Below are positions 37,294-47,075 of a stretch of DNA of 64,000 bases, piece by piece (the first letter of the stretch is position 1; the number at the start of each line of letters is the position of its first letter). The notes below the pieces were generated by a model. It searched no databases and was not told the DNA's origin. It saw nothing but the letters and a program-made list of their open reading frames with translations. Position numbers and translations under genes: made by a program. Origin of the DNA: Wolbachia endosymbiont of Ctenocephalides felis wCfeT (GTDB taxonomy: Bacteria > Pseudomonadota > Alphaproteobacteria > Rickettsiales > Anaplasmataceae); contig NZ_CP051156.1 in the NCBI RefSeq assembly GCF_012277295.1, forward strand, positions 434,001 through 498,000. Reading direction: 5' to 3'.

Positions 37294-37347
37294 CAGTTAT
37301 CAATGTATACAAAACTTAACTTTGTTACTTATCAGATAAAAGTCAAT

Positions 37348-37372
37348 AAAAGGGATGAAATCCATCCCTTTT
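37348..37372 (-). terminator. Hairpin terminator
   Basis: AAAAGGGATG and CATCCCTTTT form a perfect 10-bp stem with loop AAATC, 12 bp past the stop of the minus-strand gene that ends at 37384. On that strand the stem ends in a run of T. Confidence 0.65.
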
Positions 37373-37383
37373 GTTAAAAATTA

Positions 37384-37866
37384 CTATTCACTATGGCCTT
37401 GTACTGGTGATAATTTAAGTATGCCTCTAAGCCCATCTAATATAGTTTGTGGACCTGAGTTTGGGTCAACTTCATTCACAAACTTACCTACCTCATCAAG
37501 CTTACTTGCTTTATCATGATTCTTATATGTAAGAGCACCAATAATAACTGCTGAAATTAGTAAACAACTAGCCAGAATTGTTATTTCTTTATTGGCCTGT
37601 ATCCATTCAGCTGACTTACCGAATACAGCTACAATACCAGAACCTAAATCATTAATCAATCTTGCATACCCTGAATCTGGACACTTATAATAATAACCTG
37701 TAAGCGCAAGTGCTACAATCAATAACGATGTACCAGCTATCCCACCACCTGTTTTCCATGGATTTTTTTTTGCCAAATCCCAGCCTTGAACAGGAACTTC
37801 TTTAGTTGCTGCCCAAAAACCATCTTGATTATATTTATCCTTTATTGCTTTTATTCTTAGTCCCAT
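37384..37866 (-). CDS. Hypothetical two-helix membrane protein
   Basis: 160 aa using the ATG at 37866 (MGLRIKAIKDKYNQD), which follows AGAGGT at good spacing; the frame is open for 25 more codons upstream but without a ribosome site. Two hydrophobic helices (~40-60, GGIAGTSLLIVALALTGYYY; ~92-110, ITILASCLLISAVIIGAL) flank a short loop; both ends are polar. Family not recognised. It is followed by a hairpin terminator. Confidence 0.6.
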   Translation of the reverse strand: MGLRIKAIKDKYNQDGFWAATKEVPVQGWDLAKKNPWKTGGGIAGTSLLIVALALTGYYYKCPDSGYARLINDLGSGIVAVFGKSAEWIQANKEITILASCLLISAVIIGALTYKNHDKASKLDEVGKFVNEVDPNSGPQTILDGLRGILKLSPVQGHSE

Positions 37867-37950
37867 AACTCTACCTCTTAAATAGAATATTAAAATTTCA
37901 TTAGGCGGAGTATATAATGAGAAAAGTAGCCTGTCAACCATGCTAATTTA

Positions 37951-39461
37951 TTAATATGTCCTTATTCTATAATTCAATGCTTCGGCAATGTGTGCTCTCT
38001 TTACTCTCTCGCTTTTTGCAAGATCGGCAATGGTTCTTGCAACTTTTAATACCCGTGTGTAACCCCGATTGGAAATATAATTTTCTTTTAGCACATGCTT
38101 TAATAATTCTAATCCTGCTTGATCCGGCTCGGTAAATTTATTCAATGCTTCACCACTTACTTCTGCGTTACAGCGAATATTTAATTTACTATAACGCTCA
38201 GTCTGGATTTTTCTCGCTGCTATCACTCTTTCCCTTATTACTTCAGTACTTTCTCCTTCCATAGAAACTTCAGGAGAAAGTATGCTGACATTTGGCATTT
38301 CGATCGATATATCTATTCTATCAAGCAGTGGTCCTGAGATTTTATTTTTATAATCTGTACCACATTTTGGTGCTTTATTACATGAACGATTATCATCACC
38401 TAAATAACCACATCTGCAGGGATTCATTGCCGCAATCAATTGAAAATTTGCTGGGTAGGTGATGTGCGAATTCACTCTCGCTACGGTGACTTTTCTATCT
38501 TCAAGAGGTTGTCGTAGAGAATCAAGCACCAACCTTGGAAATTTTGGCAACTCATCAAGAAATAGCACTCCATTATGTGCCATTGTGATTTCTCCAGGCT
38601 TTGCATTTTTTCTACCTCCAATCATTGCTGGCATGGAGCACGAATGATGAGGTTCGCGAAAAGGGCGAGTTACCTTAAATATCTCATTACCAGCTTTTAT
38701 TATGCTTGAAATAATATTCACGTCAATCATTTCCTGCTCAGTTAAATCAGGCAATAATCCTACAAAACGCTTGGCGAGCATCGACTTTCCAGTGCCAGGA
38801 GGTCCAATAAGCAGCATATTATGACCACCTGCTGCTGCAATCTCTGCTGCTCTTTTTGCAACCACTTGACCTTTGATATCTTTCATATCGGGAATTGATT
38901 TATTTTCCTTGGGTAAATCACTATAGTTAAAAACCACTGGCGTAATTGATCGCTCGCCTTTGCAGTGTTTTATAATGTCAGTTAATTTCTCTATTGCTAA
39001 AACTGAAACGTCTTTTACCCAAGCAGCTTCCATACCGTTTCCTCTTGGGCAAATTACTCCTTTCTTTTCTCGCTTAGCACTTATTATTGTTGGTAGCACT
39101 CCTGAAACTGGTATTACCCTACCATCAAGCGCCAACTCACCCATGATTATATAAGACTGAACTTTTTCAATTGGTACGACATCCATCACCACAAGCAATC
39201 CAATGGCGATTGCAAGATCATAATGACTACCTTCTTTCAACAAATCTGCAGGAGAAAGATTAACTGTGATTCTTTTTGGAGGTAAAAGCAAATTAATTGA
39301 ATTTAATGCAGCTCTGATGCGTTCTCTAGATTCTGCAACAGTTTTATCTGGAAGGCGCCTACAATGTTAAAAGCAGGAACTCCGTTTGCCATGTGAATTT
39401 GCGCATTCACGTTCACTGTACTAATTCCTTGAAGCGCAACGGTGTTGATGTTTGCTATCAT
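37951..39461 (-). pseudogene. comM: ComM/YifB Mg-chelatase-like AAA ATPase, frameshifted
   Basis: The C-terminal 446 residues (from 39291) hold Walker A GPPGTGKSMLAKR, FREPHHSCSMPAMIG, Walker B LFLDELPKF and the C-terminal zinc-like CRCGYLG region. The proper start is ATG 39461 (MIANINTVALQGISTVNVNAQ...), which reads correctly to AFNIVG and then loses frame: GGCGCCTTCCAGAT stands where GGCCTTCCAGAT (GLPD) is expected, a 2-bp gain near 39354-39357. ComM is a helicase used in branch migration during natural transformation. The ATPase core could still be made from an internal start. Confidence 0.88.
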
Positions 39462-39514
39462 TATATATCATGTTAATTTATTAATATGATATATAAAAAG
39501 GTTAATACAAGTAA

Positions 39515-40975
39515 GTATCCATTCAGATGTATGGCTTAAGAAGCAATAGCCAGTAGGTTTTGAAAAGGATTTAACTTCTTTTGCCTCCAAGTCAAGTACA
39601 ATGAAATTATCCTCTCAAGAAACATATTTCCCCGTTTCGATTGTGTAAAATATGAAACTTTTCGGTAAACAACGTAATGCCGAATCTGTCGCTCAGCATA
39701 GTTGTTTGTCAGTGGAATATTTTCTGGATCGTCCAAAAATTTCCACATCATCAGATCCGATTTCATGATATTTTTTGCTACTCGAGACGCTCCAATTGCC
39801 TCGGGTAAATTTGATATATTCTTTAAGTAATATCTCGTTCGCTTGCGTAATTTTCTTGCTCTTCTTATGAACCTTAATGTGTCTATTTCATCCTTTAACA
39901 GAGCTTTTTTCAATGCAAATAATTCAGTAGCAACATTCCTTAAATAATACCCCAAAACTTTCACTTCGCTATTCCAACTATGAGACAACCTTTCAAAATC
40001 TCTTGCTAAATGTGCCCAACAGACCTGCCTTTTCTTGCTGGAAAAGTAGTTGTAAGCTGCATATCTGTTGGTCACTACTAGGTTGTTATTCTTTCCAAAT
40101 TTACTATTTTCCAGGACTTTCATCCCTCTTGACTCTGTCAATTTGATCACACTTCCTATTTTGCTCGCAAACATCCAGCACCAGCCCTGTTTACCTTTGT
40201 TGTAATGGCTAGTTTCATCGATATGTAAAATTTTGCTCTTGCTTACCTCTTCCTCAATTTGCTCATATGCTTCTTGGCATTTTTCTGCCACTCTAGCCTC
40301 GCTATTTGATACACTACCGACGCTGATATCCAGGTTGAAAATGTCCTTTATAATATTTGCCACTTCTTTTTTCGAATTCTTGTAAAATCCACTTAATGCT
40401 GCAATTACTGACTTAACTCTTGGACCAAATGTGTCCGCAGTTACTCCTTCTTGTAGCTTGCTACTTTTTCTTTTTCCACATCTTTTGCAACGTCCATGCT
40501 CTAGTTGATATTCAACTACATACGGCTTGATTTCCGGCAAATCGACCTTTTGATGAGTATACGGATCTTTTGATACCGCAATTTCTCCTCCGCACTCACA
40601 CGTATTGGGCAGTTCTATTTTTACCATCTCATCTGCCTCCATTTTAGGGCGGTAACTGCCTTTATGTCCAACCTGTGCTCCTACTTTCCTGTCACTTTTT
40701 GACTTATTTTCCCTCATCTTATATAATTCTTTGGAGCTTGGTATAGATGAATTTTTTGAACTTAAGCCAAGCCTTTCTTTTAACTCAGCGTTTTCGATCC
40801 TTAGCGCTTTATTTTCTGCTTTAAGCTCTTCTATTTTTGTTTCTAACTTTTCTATAGTCTGCTTAAACTTTCGCAAAATTCTAAAAGATCAACCATATTA
40901 CCTCACAGCCACTCTAGTTTACCTTTTTAGCATTCCTTGTCTACTCTTTATTTTACCGCCCGGCTGAATGGATAC
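39515..40975 (-). mobile_element. IS66-family element, copy 5
   Basis: 1,461 bp, ends intact. Flanks ACAAGTAA and ATATATAT do not match. It lies between comM and fabF in non-coding DNA. Confidence 0.9.
39536..40876 (-). CDS. IS66-family transposase, copy 5, catalytic Asp replaced
   Basis: 446 aa and full length, but the second catalytic residue is changed: VVTNRYAAYN instead of VVTDRYAAYN (D270N). Two other changes are N to S (GLSSKN) and P to S (ENKSKS). Loss of a DDE Asp should abolish transposition, so this copy is probably dead despite its open frame. Confidence 0.88.
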   Translation of the reverse strand: MRKFKQTIEKLETKIEELKAENKALRIENAELKERLGLSSKNSSIPSSKELYKMRENKSKSDRKVGAQVGHKGSYRPKMEADEMVKIELPNTCECGGEIAVSKDPYTHQKVDLPEIKPYVVEYQLEHGRCKRCGKRKSSKLQEGVTADTFGPRVKSVIAALSGFYKNSKKEVANIIKDIFNLDISVGSVSNSEARVAEKCQEAYEQIEEEVSKSKILHIDETSHYNKGKQGWCWMFASKIGSVIKLTESRGMKVLENSKFGKNNNLVVTNRYAAYNYFSSKKRQVCWAHLARDFERLSHSWNSEVKVLGYYLRNVATELFALKKALLKDEIDTLRFIRRARKLRKRTRYYLKNISNLPEAIGASRVAKNIMKSDLMMWKFLDDPENIPLTNNYAERQIRHYVVYRKVSYFTQSKRGNMFLERIISLYLTWRQKKLNPFQNLLAIAS

Positions 40976-41095
40976 ATATATATACCTTATAAAACTTGTC
41001 AATTAATTATACTAATCAAATTATTATATATATTATAAAATTTGTCAATTTTTATCGCTATTCTTGCTTAGTTGAAAAACATTCCGTGAACGGAG

Positions 41096-42367
41096 TTATA
41101 ATTTCCCAAAGATAAGTGATGCATTAGTGCCACCAAAACCAAATGAATTGGAAAGTGCATATTTAATCTTATGCTCCTGAGCTTTAAACGGTACAAAATT
41201 TAAATCACACCCTTCTGAAGGTTTGTGTAGATTTAAAGTTGGTGGAATTATTCCATTATTTAATGCAAGAATGCTGAATATCGCTTCAACACTTCCTGCA
41301 GCACCAAGTAAATGCCCTATAGAGGATTTAGTTGAAGAAACTGGTATCTTATAAGCTTGATCACCAAACAATCGTTTCATTGCTACAACTTCAACCTTAT
41401 CTCCAAGTGGAGTGGAGGTTCCATGCGCATTGATATACCCTATTTGATCTAGATCAACTTGTGCACTCTTTAAAGCCAGTGCCATTGCTGTAAATGCTCC
41501 CCTACCCTCTTCATGCGGCGCAGTTATATGATAAGCATCCCCCGTTAATCCATAACCGATAAGCTCAGCGTAAATTTTTGCTCCTCTTTTTTTTGCGTGC
41601 TCATATTCTTCTATCACGAGAACTCCCGCACCTTCACCCATAACAAAACCATCGCGCTCTTCATCCCATGGTCTTGAAGCTTCTTCCGGTCTGTCATTGA
41701 ATTTAGTTGATAATGCTTTCATTGAGGCAAAACCTGCAATTCCAACCCTGCATAGAGCACTTTCTGCACCACCTGCAATCATTACATCGGCTTCATTAAG
41801 CTTGATAGCTCTTGCCGAATTTACAATTGCATGTGCACCTGTTGCACACGCAGTTACCGCTGAGTCATTGGGACCTGTGAATTCATACTTAATAGAAATA
41901 TGCCCAGATATTAAATTTATTAAACTTGCAGGAACAAAAAATGGACTAACGCGCCTTGGTCCCTTTTCCTGCATAGTGATAACATTTTCTTGAATTGCAG
42001 GCAACCCTCCTATTCCAGAGCCAATAGTAACGCCGATACGCTCTTTATTTACCTGTGAATCATCCTCTAAAGATGCATCTCTTACGGCTTGCATTGCTGC
42101 TGCAATACCATAGTGAATAAAACGATCTGTTCTCTTTAAATCCTTTTCAGAAACATACTCTATGGGATCAAAATAGTTTTCAACATTATCAGATTGGTAA
42201 GGAACCTGCCCTGCAGCTGTACAAGCAAGGTCTGAAGAATCAAACCTATCTGCATTAATCGCCCTTATGCCAGATTCACCCTTTATTAGCTTTGACCAAG
42301 TATCATTAACATTTGCTGCAAGCGGAGTAATCAACCCAACACCAGTCACTACTACTCTTCTGCTCAT
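41096..42367 (-). CDS. fabF: 3-oxoacyl-[acyl-carrier-protein] synthase II
   Basis: 423 aa. The elongating condensing enzyme of type II fatty-acid synthesis. Catalytic triad: Cys in VTACATGAHA (~residue 174), His in NAHGTSTPLGD, His in SSIGHLLGAAG. C-terminal SNSFGFGGTNASLIF is conserved. acpP lies 14 bp upstream, so the order acpP-fabF is the usual operon. Confidence 0.97.
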   Translation of the reverse strand: MSRRVVVTGVGLITPLAANVNDTWSKLIKGESGIRAINADRFDSSDLACTAAGQVPYQSDNVENYFDPIEYVSEKDLKRTDRFIHYGIAAAMQAVRDASLEDDSQVNKERIGVTIGSGIGGLPAIQENVITMQEKGPRRVSPFFVPASLINLISGHISIKYEFTGPNDSAVTACATGAHAIVNSARAIKLNEADVMIAGGAESALCRVGIAGFASMKALSTKFNDRPEEASRPWDEERDGFVMGEGAGVLVIEEYEHAKKRGAKIYAELIGYGLTGDAYHITAPHEEGRGAFTAMALALKSAQVDLDQIGYINAHGTSTPLGDKVEVVAMKRLFGDQAYKIPVSSTKSSIGHLLGAAGSVEAIFSILALNNGIIPPTLNLHKPSEGCDLNFVPFKAQEHKIKYALSNSFGFGGTNASLIFGKL

Positions 42368-42381
42368 TAGAATGATAATTG

Positions 42382-42639
42382 TTAGCCTTTTTTATCAACA
42401 ACGTACTTAACTATATCCCCCACAGTTTGCATCTTTTCTGCATCTGTATCAGGAATTTCTATACCAAACTCTTCCTCTGCAGCCATGATTATTTCAACTG
42501 CATCTAAACTATCTGCACCATGCTCTGAAAGTTTAGAAGAGTTAGTGAATTTCTCCACATCTTTATTAATATGATCCAGCACAATCTTCCTAACTCTTAC
42601 TTCTATGTCTTCTCCAGTACTATTTGCTGCAATATTCAT
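42382..42639 (-). CDS. acpP: Acyl carrier protein
   Basis: 85 aa, acidic. It carries acyl chains on a phosphopantetheine attached to the Ser of GADSLDAVE. The N-terminus (MNIAANSTGE) is a few residues longer than E. coli ACP. First gene of acpP-fabF. Its upstream gap of 115 bp is shared with the divergent ispA, so both promoters lie there. Confidence 0.97.
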   Translation of the reverse strand: MNIAANSTGEDIEVRVRKIVLDHINKDVEKFTNSSKLSEHGADSLDAVEIIMAAEEEFGIEIPDTDAEKMQTVGDIVKYVVDKKG

Positions 42640-42754
42640 TTTTTACCACAAAATAACCTATTTATTTATGTTATAAAAATAAAAATATGTTTGCAATATC
42701 TTTTATAATTGATAGGATTTAAGTAAAATTTCTTTGTTCTTTCAACCTTAAAGA

Positions 42755-43546
42755 ATGCTTGATAAAGCAACAAAAAGTCTGCTTATTGCAGAGATAGATA
42801 AATTCTTACCTAAAAATAACCAAGATGAGCTGGTATCAGCTATGCGTTATATGCTTTTTGCCCCGGCAAAATATATACGTCCATTTCTTGTTATAGCTTC
42901 ATCTCGAGTATTTAATATAGAAGCAGTAAGAACAATACCAATTGCAGCAGCGATTGAATGTATACACACTTACTCCCTAATTCACGATGATTTGCCATGC
43001 ATGGACAATAGTGATATTCGTCGTGGACAGCTAAGCTGCCACAAAAAATTTAACGAAGCAACGGCAGTACTTGCCGGAGATGCATTACTTACCATTGCTT
43101 TTGAGATATTGTCTTTGCTAAATGAGAAATACTGTGAAATAGTAAAAGTATTATCCAAAGCAATAGGCTACAGGGGAATGATCAAAGGACAGGTTATGGA
43201 TATTCATGCAGACTCTGACAAAATAAAAGAAATTCATTCACTTAAAACCGCAAAGCTATTTGCAGCCTCATGTGAAGCAGGAGCAATAATTGGTGATGCA
43301 ACAAACGAGCAAAGGGAAATATTACATGATTATGGAATGAATCTCGGACTAATTTTTCAGGCTCAGGATGATATTGAAGACTATGAACAAGATGAAACAA
43401 ATAATTTGGTATCAGTGCTTGGTAAAAGCGGAATTAAAGATTATATAGAAGATCTATTCAACAAAGCTTCAAGTAATTTAAATGATCTTCCAGGAAATAC
43501 GGATTATTTGTATACTGTATTAAATAAAATAATGAAGAATGATTAG
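42755..43546 (+). CDS. ispA: Short-chain isoprenyl (geranyl/farnesyl) diphosphate synthase
   Basis: 263 aa, somewhat short for the family (~290). Allylic-substrate motif HDDLPCMDNSDIRRG is complete; the second Asp-rich motif is DDIEDYEQD. The GQVMDIHAD and FAASCEAGAI segments fit IspA. It makes farnesyl diphosphate for undecaprenyl and ubiquinone precursors. Overlaps the next gene by 8 bp. Confidence 0.92.
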   Translation: MLDKATKSLLIAEIDKFLPKNNQDELVSAMRYMLFAPAKYIRPFLVIASSRVFNIEAVRTIPIAAAIECIHTYSLIHDDLPCMDNSDIRRGQLSCHKKFNEATAVLAGDALLTIAFEILSLLNEKYCEIVKVLSKAIGYRGMIKGQVMDIHADSDKIKEIHSLKTAKLFAASCEAGAIIGDATNEQREILHDYGMNLGLIFQAQDDIEDYEQDETNNLVSVLGKSGIKDYIEDLFNKASSNLNDLPGNTDYLYTVLNKIMKND

Positions 43547-44408
43547 AAAAATTGTATTACAGTTGTTTGTATCTCTAATACTAATTCTTTTTTTAACCTC
43601 TTCTTTTGTACTAACTGTTGTCTATATTAATAAAAGTAGACCAGAAAAAAAGGATAAACTTTATGAAGTCAATTCTGCACCGGACAGTTTTGTGCAGACG
43701 GTAGCATACTACCTTGTGAAGCCAATAATTGAATCAGCACTTGATCGCTATATTGAAAAGCATGGACTAGCAGAATACTTACAAACACAACAAGAAGCGG
43801 AGCAAATAAACTTCTATGAGATTACTGAAGGCCAAGGCAGCAAAGCTTTCTGCGGTCAGGAAGTTGTATTACAAATATATAAAATTTCTAACAAAGGCTT
43901 GGCAACACCATTTGCATTTTCTAATCAAGTTTCCGATACTATTATGAAAATAGGTCAAGGTGACTTACTGAGTTTAGGAATAATTGGAATGAAAGAAGGT
44001 GGGGAACGTGTAGTTACCATAACCAATAATGATTTTAAAACCTATTATGTAAAATTAATCGAAGTAAAAGATCCATATCTAAGTTCAGTGGATAACTTAA
44101 TGATTTTCAATGATTTAACTAATAAATCAGGAAAACAAATAACATGTGGTGATGAAGTATCCGTTAAGTATAGCGTTAGAGAACATAACGGAGAATATAC
44201 ATCTAAAAACCACACAGTAAAGTTTAGAGTTGGCGATAAGAAAGTACCACTCGCTATGGAACTTGGAGTAGTTGGAATGAAGGTTGGCAATAATAGAACT
44301 ATTATCTCTCCACCAGAACTTTTGCGTGTTACTGATGATACGCTAATGGAAGATATAGGCTTTGATGAGGAAAATATTTCAATAATTGATTTAGTGATCG
44401 AAGAATAG
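43539..44408 (+). CDS. Membrane-anchored protein with two FKBP-like domains
   Basis: 289 aa. An N-terminal anchor helix (~8-30) is followed by two related halves, each with the FKBP pattern: cysteine-Gly-xx-Val-xxx-Tyr (FCGQEVVLQIYK and TCGDEVSVKYSV), ... IGMKEGGERVV and VGMKVGNNRTI. FKBPs are peptidyl-prolyl isomerases; several aromatic residues of the active pocket are not obvious here, so it may be a chaperone without isomerase activity. Faces the periplasm by the anchor. Coupled to ispA and followed by rnc. Confidence 0.7.
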   Translation: MIRKIVLQLFVSLILILFLTSSFVLTVVYINKSRPEKKDKLYEVNSAPDSFVQTVAYYLVKPIIESALDRYIEKHGLAEYLQTQQEAEQINFYEITEGQGSKAFCGQEVVLQIYKISNKGLATPFAFSNQVSDTIMKIGQGDLLSLGIIGMKEGGERVVTITNNDFKTYYVKLIEVKDPYLSSVDNLMIFNDLTNKSGKQITCGDEVSVKYSVREHNGEYTSKNHTVKFRVGDKKVPLAMELGVVGMKVGNNRTIISPPELLRVTDDTLMEDIGFDEENISIIDLVIEE

Positions 44409-44439
44409 TGCGGTATTTGTTGCATTTTAAACAATAAAT

Positions 44440-45138
44440 ATGAAAGATTTACATAATGTTATATCTAAAATCATTAACTATGAATTTACAGATAGCGCAA
44501 TACTAGAAGAGGCATTAACTCATCCAAGCGTCAATAAAAGGAACGATAAAAACCAGATTGTAAGCTACGAAAGGTTAGAATTTTTGGGTGATAGTGTTTT
44601 GAACATGGTTATATCTGCCATGCTATTTAAATTGTTCCCTGACGAAAAAGAAGGAGCTTTAGCAAAAAGAAAAACAGATTTAGTGTGCGGCAGCACAATT
44701 ACTCATGTGGCAAAAGAGATAGAATTAAATAATTTTATCATTATGAATAATAGTGAACGCTGCAACGGAGGAAGGTCCAATGCAAAAAATCTGGAAAATA
44801 CACTTGAAGCATTAATAGGTGCAATTTATATTGATGGCGGATTTGCAAGTGCCGAGAAGTTTGTCACTCAGCATTGGGAAGAGCTAGCTAAAAACATACA
44901 GACTCCCCCTCAAGATCCCAAAACCTCATTGCAAGAATGGACGCAAAAAAATAAGCTACCTTTACCAGAATATGAACTGATAAAACAAACCGGACCAGCA
45001 CACAATCCTGAATTTACTATCTCAGTCTGCATAGAAAACTACGGCAAAGCTTCTGCCCGTGCAACAAGCAAAAAAGTTGCAGAGCAAAAAGCTGCCGAGT
45101 TAATGCTAGAAAAAATTGAAAGAAGTGGTTCAGTTTAA
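44440..45138 (+). CDS. rnc: Ribonuclease III
   Basis: 232 aa. It cleaves double-stranded RNA in rRNA and mRNA processing. Signature ERLEFLGDSVLN holds catalytic Glu and Asp; NTLEALIGAIYIDGG supplies the second pair. The C-terminal domain (~160-230, DPKTSLQEWTQK ... ASKKVAEQKAAELML) is a dsRBD. Third gene of the ispA-FKBP-rnc run. Confidence 0.97.
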   Translation: MKDLHNVISKIINYEFTDSAILEEALTHPSVNKRNDKNQIVSYERLEFLGDSVLNMVISAMLFKLFPDEKEGALAKRKTDLVCGSTITHVAKEIELNNFIIMNNSERCNGGRSNAKNLENTLEALIGAIYIDGGFASAEKFVTQHWEELAKNIQTPPQDPKTSLQEWTQKNKLPLPEYELIKQTGPAHNPEFTISVCIENYGKASARATSKKVAEQKAAELMLEKIERSGSV

Positions 45139-45160
45139 ATAACAGAAACTGCTAATCAAA

Positions 45161-45505
45161 CTACATAACCCACTCACTTTCAAGATTCGTATTGGGAAGA
45201 CTCCTTGACAGCGTTTCATTCACTTTACCAATCTCTTCTTGAAATTTAGAATCCATTGCTTGCATTTCAGCATATACTGCATCAAGTCTATCATTTACAT
45301 TACTTATTAACTCAACATTAACTTTTCTTACGACTAAATCTCCTAAACCCTTTACCCAGTTTTGAGAAGATGCTCTCTCAGAATCAAATTTTTCTGGAGA
45401 TGGAATAGGACTTAAATCACTTATTTTACTTTGTAATTTTTTGAAATCCTCTGTATGAACAGTAGGTTTTTTTACTACAGTAGGAATAGATACTTCATTA
45501 CTCAT
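45161..45505 (-). CDS. Hypothetical coiled-coil protein
   Basis: 114 aa. A polar N-terminus (MSNEVSIPTVVKKPT) leads to helical, charged sequence with heptad-like spacing (SNVNDRLDAVYAEMQAMDSKFQEEIGKVNETL). No membrane segment or signal peptide. ATG follows AAGGT. Function unknown; its upstream promoter region is disrupted by IS66 copy 6. Confidence 0.6.
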   Translation of the reverse strand: MSNEVSIPTVVKKPTVHTEDFKKLQSKISDLSPIPSPEKFDSERASSQNWVKGLGDLVVRKVNVELISNVNDRLDAVYAEMQAMDSKFQEEIGKVNETLSRSLPNTNLESEWVM

Positions 45506-45550
45506 ATAATTACCTTAAATTAATATAAAATATACTTAAAATATTAACAT

Positions 45551-47011
45551 GTATCCATTCAGGTGTATGGCTTAAGAAGCAATAGCCAGTAGGTTTTGAA
45601 AAGGATTTAACTTCTTTTGCCTCCAAGTCAAGTACAATGAAATTATCCTCTCAAGAAACATATTTCCCCGTTTCGATTGTGTAAAATATGAAACTTTTCG
45701 GTAAACAACGTAATGCCGAATCTGTCGCTCAGCATAGTTGTTTGTCAGTGGAATATTTTCTGGATCGTCCAAAAATTTCCACATCATCAGATCCGATTTC
45801 ATGATATTTTTTGCTACTCGAGACGCTCCAATTGCCTCGGGTAAATTTGATATATTCTTTAAGTAATATCTCGTTCGCTTGCGTAATTTTCTTGCTCTTC
45901 TTATGAACCTTAATGTGTCTATTTCATCCTTTAACAGAGCTTTTTTCAATGCAAATAATTCAGTAGCAACATTCCTTAAATAATACCCCAAAACTTTCAC
46001 TTCGCTATTCCAACTATGAGACAACCTTTCAAAATCTCTTGCTAAATGTGCCCAACAGACCTGCCTTTTCTTGCTGGAAAAGTAGTTGTAAGCTGCATAT
46101 CTGTCGGTCACTACTAGGTTGTTATTCTTTCCAAATTTACTATTTTCCAGGACTTTCATCCCTCTTGACTCTGTCAATTTGATCACACTTCCTATTTTGC
46201 TCGCAAACATCCAGCACCAGCCCTGTTTACCTTTGTTGTAATGGCTAGTTTCATCGATATGTAAAATTTTGCTCTTGCTTACCTCTTCCTCAATTTGCTC
46301 ATATGCTTCTTGGCATTTTTCTGCCACTCTAGCCTCGCTATTTGATACACTACCGACGCTGATATCCAGGTTGAAAATGTCCTTTATAATATTTGCCACT
46401 TCTTTTTTCGAATTCTTGTAAAATCCACTTAATGCTGTAATTACTGACTTAACTCTTGGACCAAATGTGTCCGCAGTTACTCCTTCTTGTAGCTTGCTAC
46501 TTTTTCTTTTTCCACATCTTTTGCAACGTCCATGCTCTAGTTAATATTCAACTACATACGGCTTGATTTCCGGCAAATCGACCTTTTGATGAGTATACGG
46601 ATCTTTTGATACCGCAATTTCTCCTCCGCACTCACACGTATTGGGCAGTTCTATTTTTACCATCTCATCTGCCTCCATTTTAGGGCGGTAACTGCCTTTA
46701 TGTCCAACCTGTGCTCCTACTTTCCTGTCACTTTTTGGCTTATTTTCCCTCATCTTATATAATTCTTTGGAGCTTGGTATAGATGAATTTTTTGAATTTA
46801 AGCCAAGCCTTTCTTTTAACTCAGCGTTTTCGATCCTTAGCGCTTTATTTTCTGCTTTAAGCTCTTCTATTTTTGTTTCTAACTTTTCTATAGTCTGCTT
46901 AAACTTTCGCAAAATTCTAAAAGATCAACCATATTACCTCACAGCCACTCTAGTTTACCTTTTTAGCATTCCTTGTCTACTCTTTATTTTACCGCCCGGC
47001 TGAATGGATAC
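45551..47011 (-). mobile_element. IS66-family element, copy 6
   Basis: 1,461 bp with intact ends. Flanks TTAACAT and GCATGAT do not match. It inserts between a coiled-coil gene and the large hypothetical gene at 47076. Confidence 0.9.
45572..46912 (-). pseudogene. IS66-family transposase, copy 6, nonsense-mutated
   Basis: The frame is interrupted by CAA to TAA in ...VVEYQLEHG (codon ~124, at 46538-46540), ending the protein after the first half of the zinc region. A second change is A to T in VIAAL. The downstream frame is otherwise intact, so the mutation is recent. Confidence 0.9.
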
Positions 47012-47032
47012 GCATGATAAAATTATAAAGGT

Positions 47033-47064
47033 ACTACACCAACTCGGGGGAGAGTTGGTGTAGT
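47033..47064 (-). terminator. Hairpin terminator for the 47076 gene
   Basis: ACTACACCAACTC and GAGTTGGTGTAGT make a perfect 13-bp stem with loop GGGGGA, 11 bp past the stop codon on the minus strand. Confidence 0.7.
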
Positions 47065-47075
47065 TTGAAAGAAAA

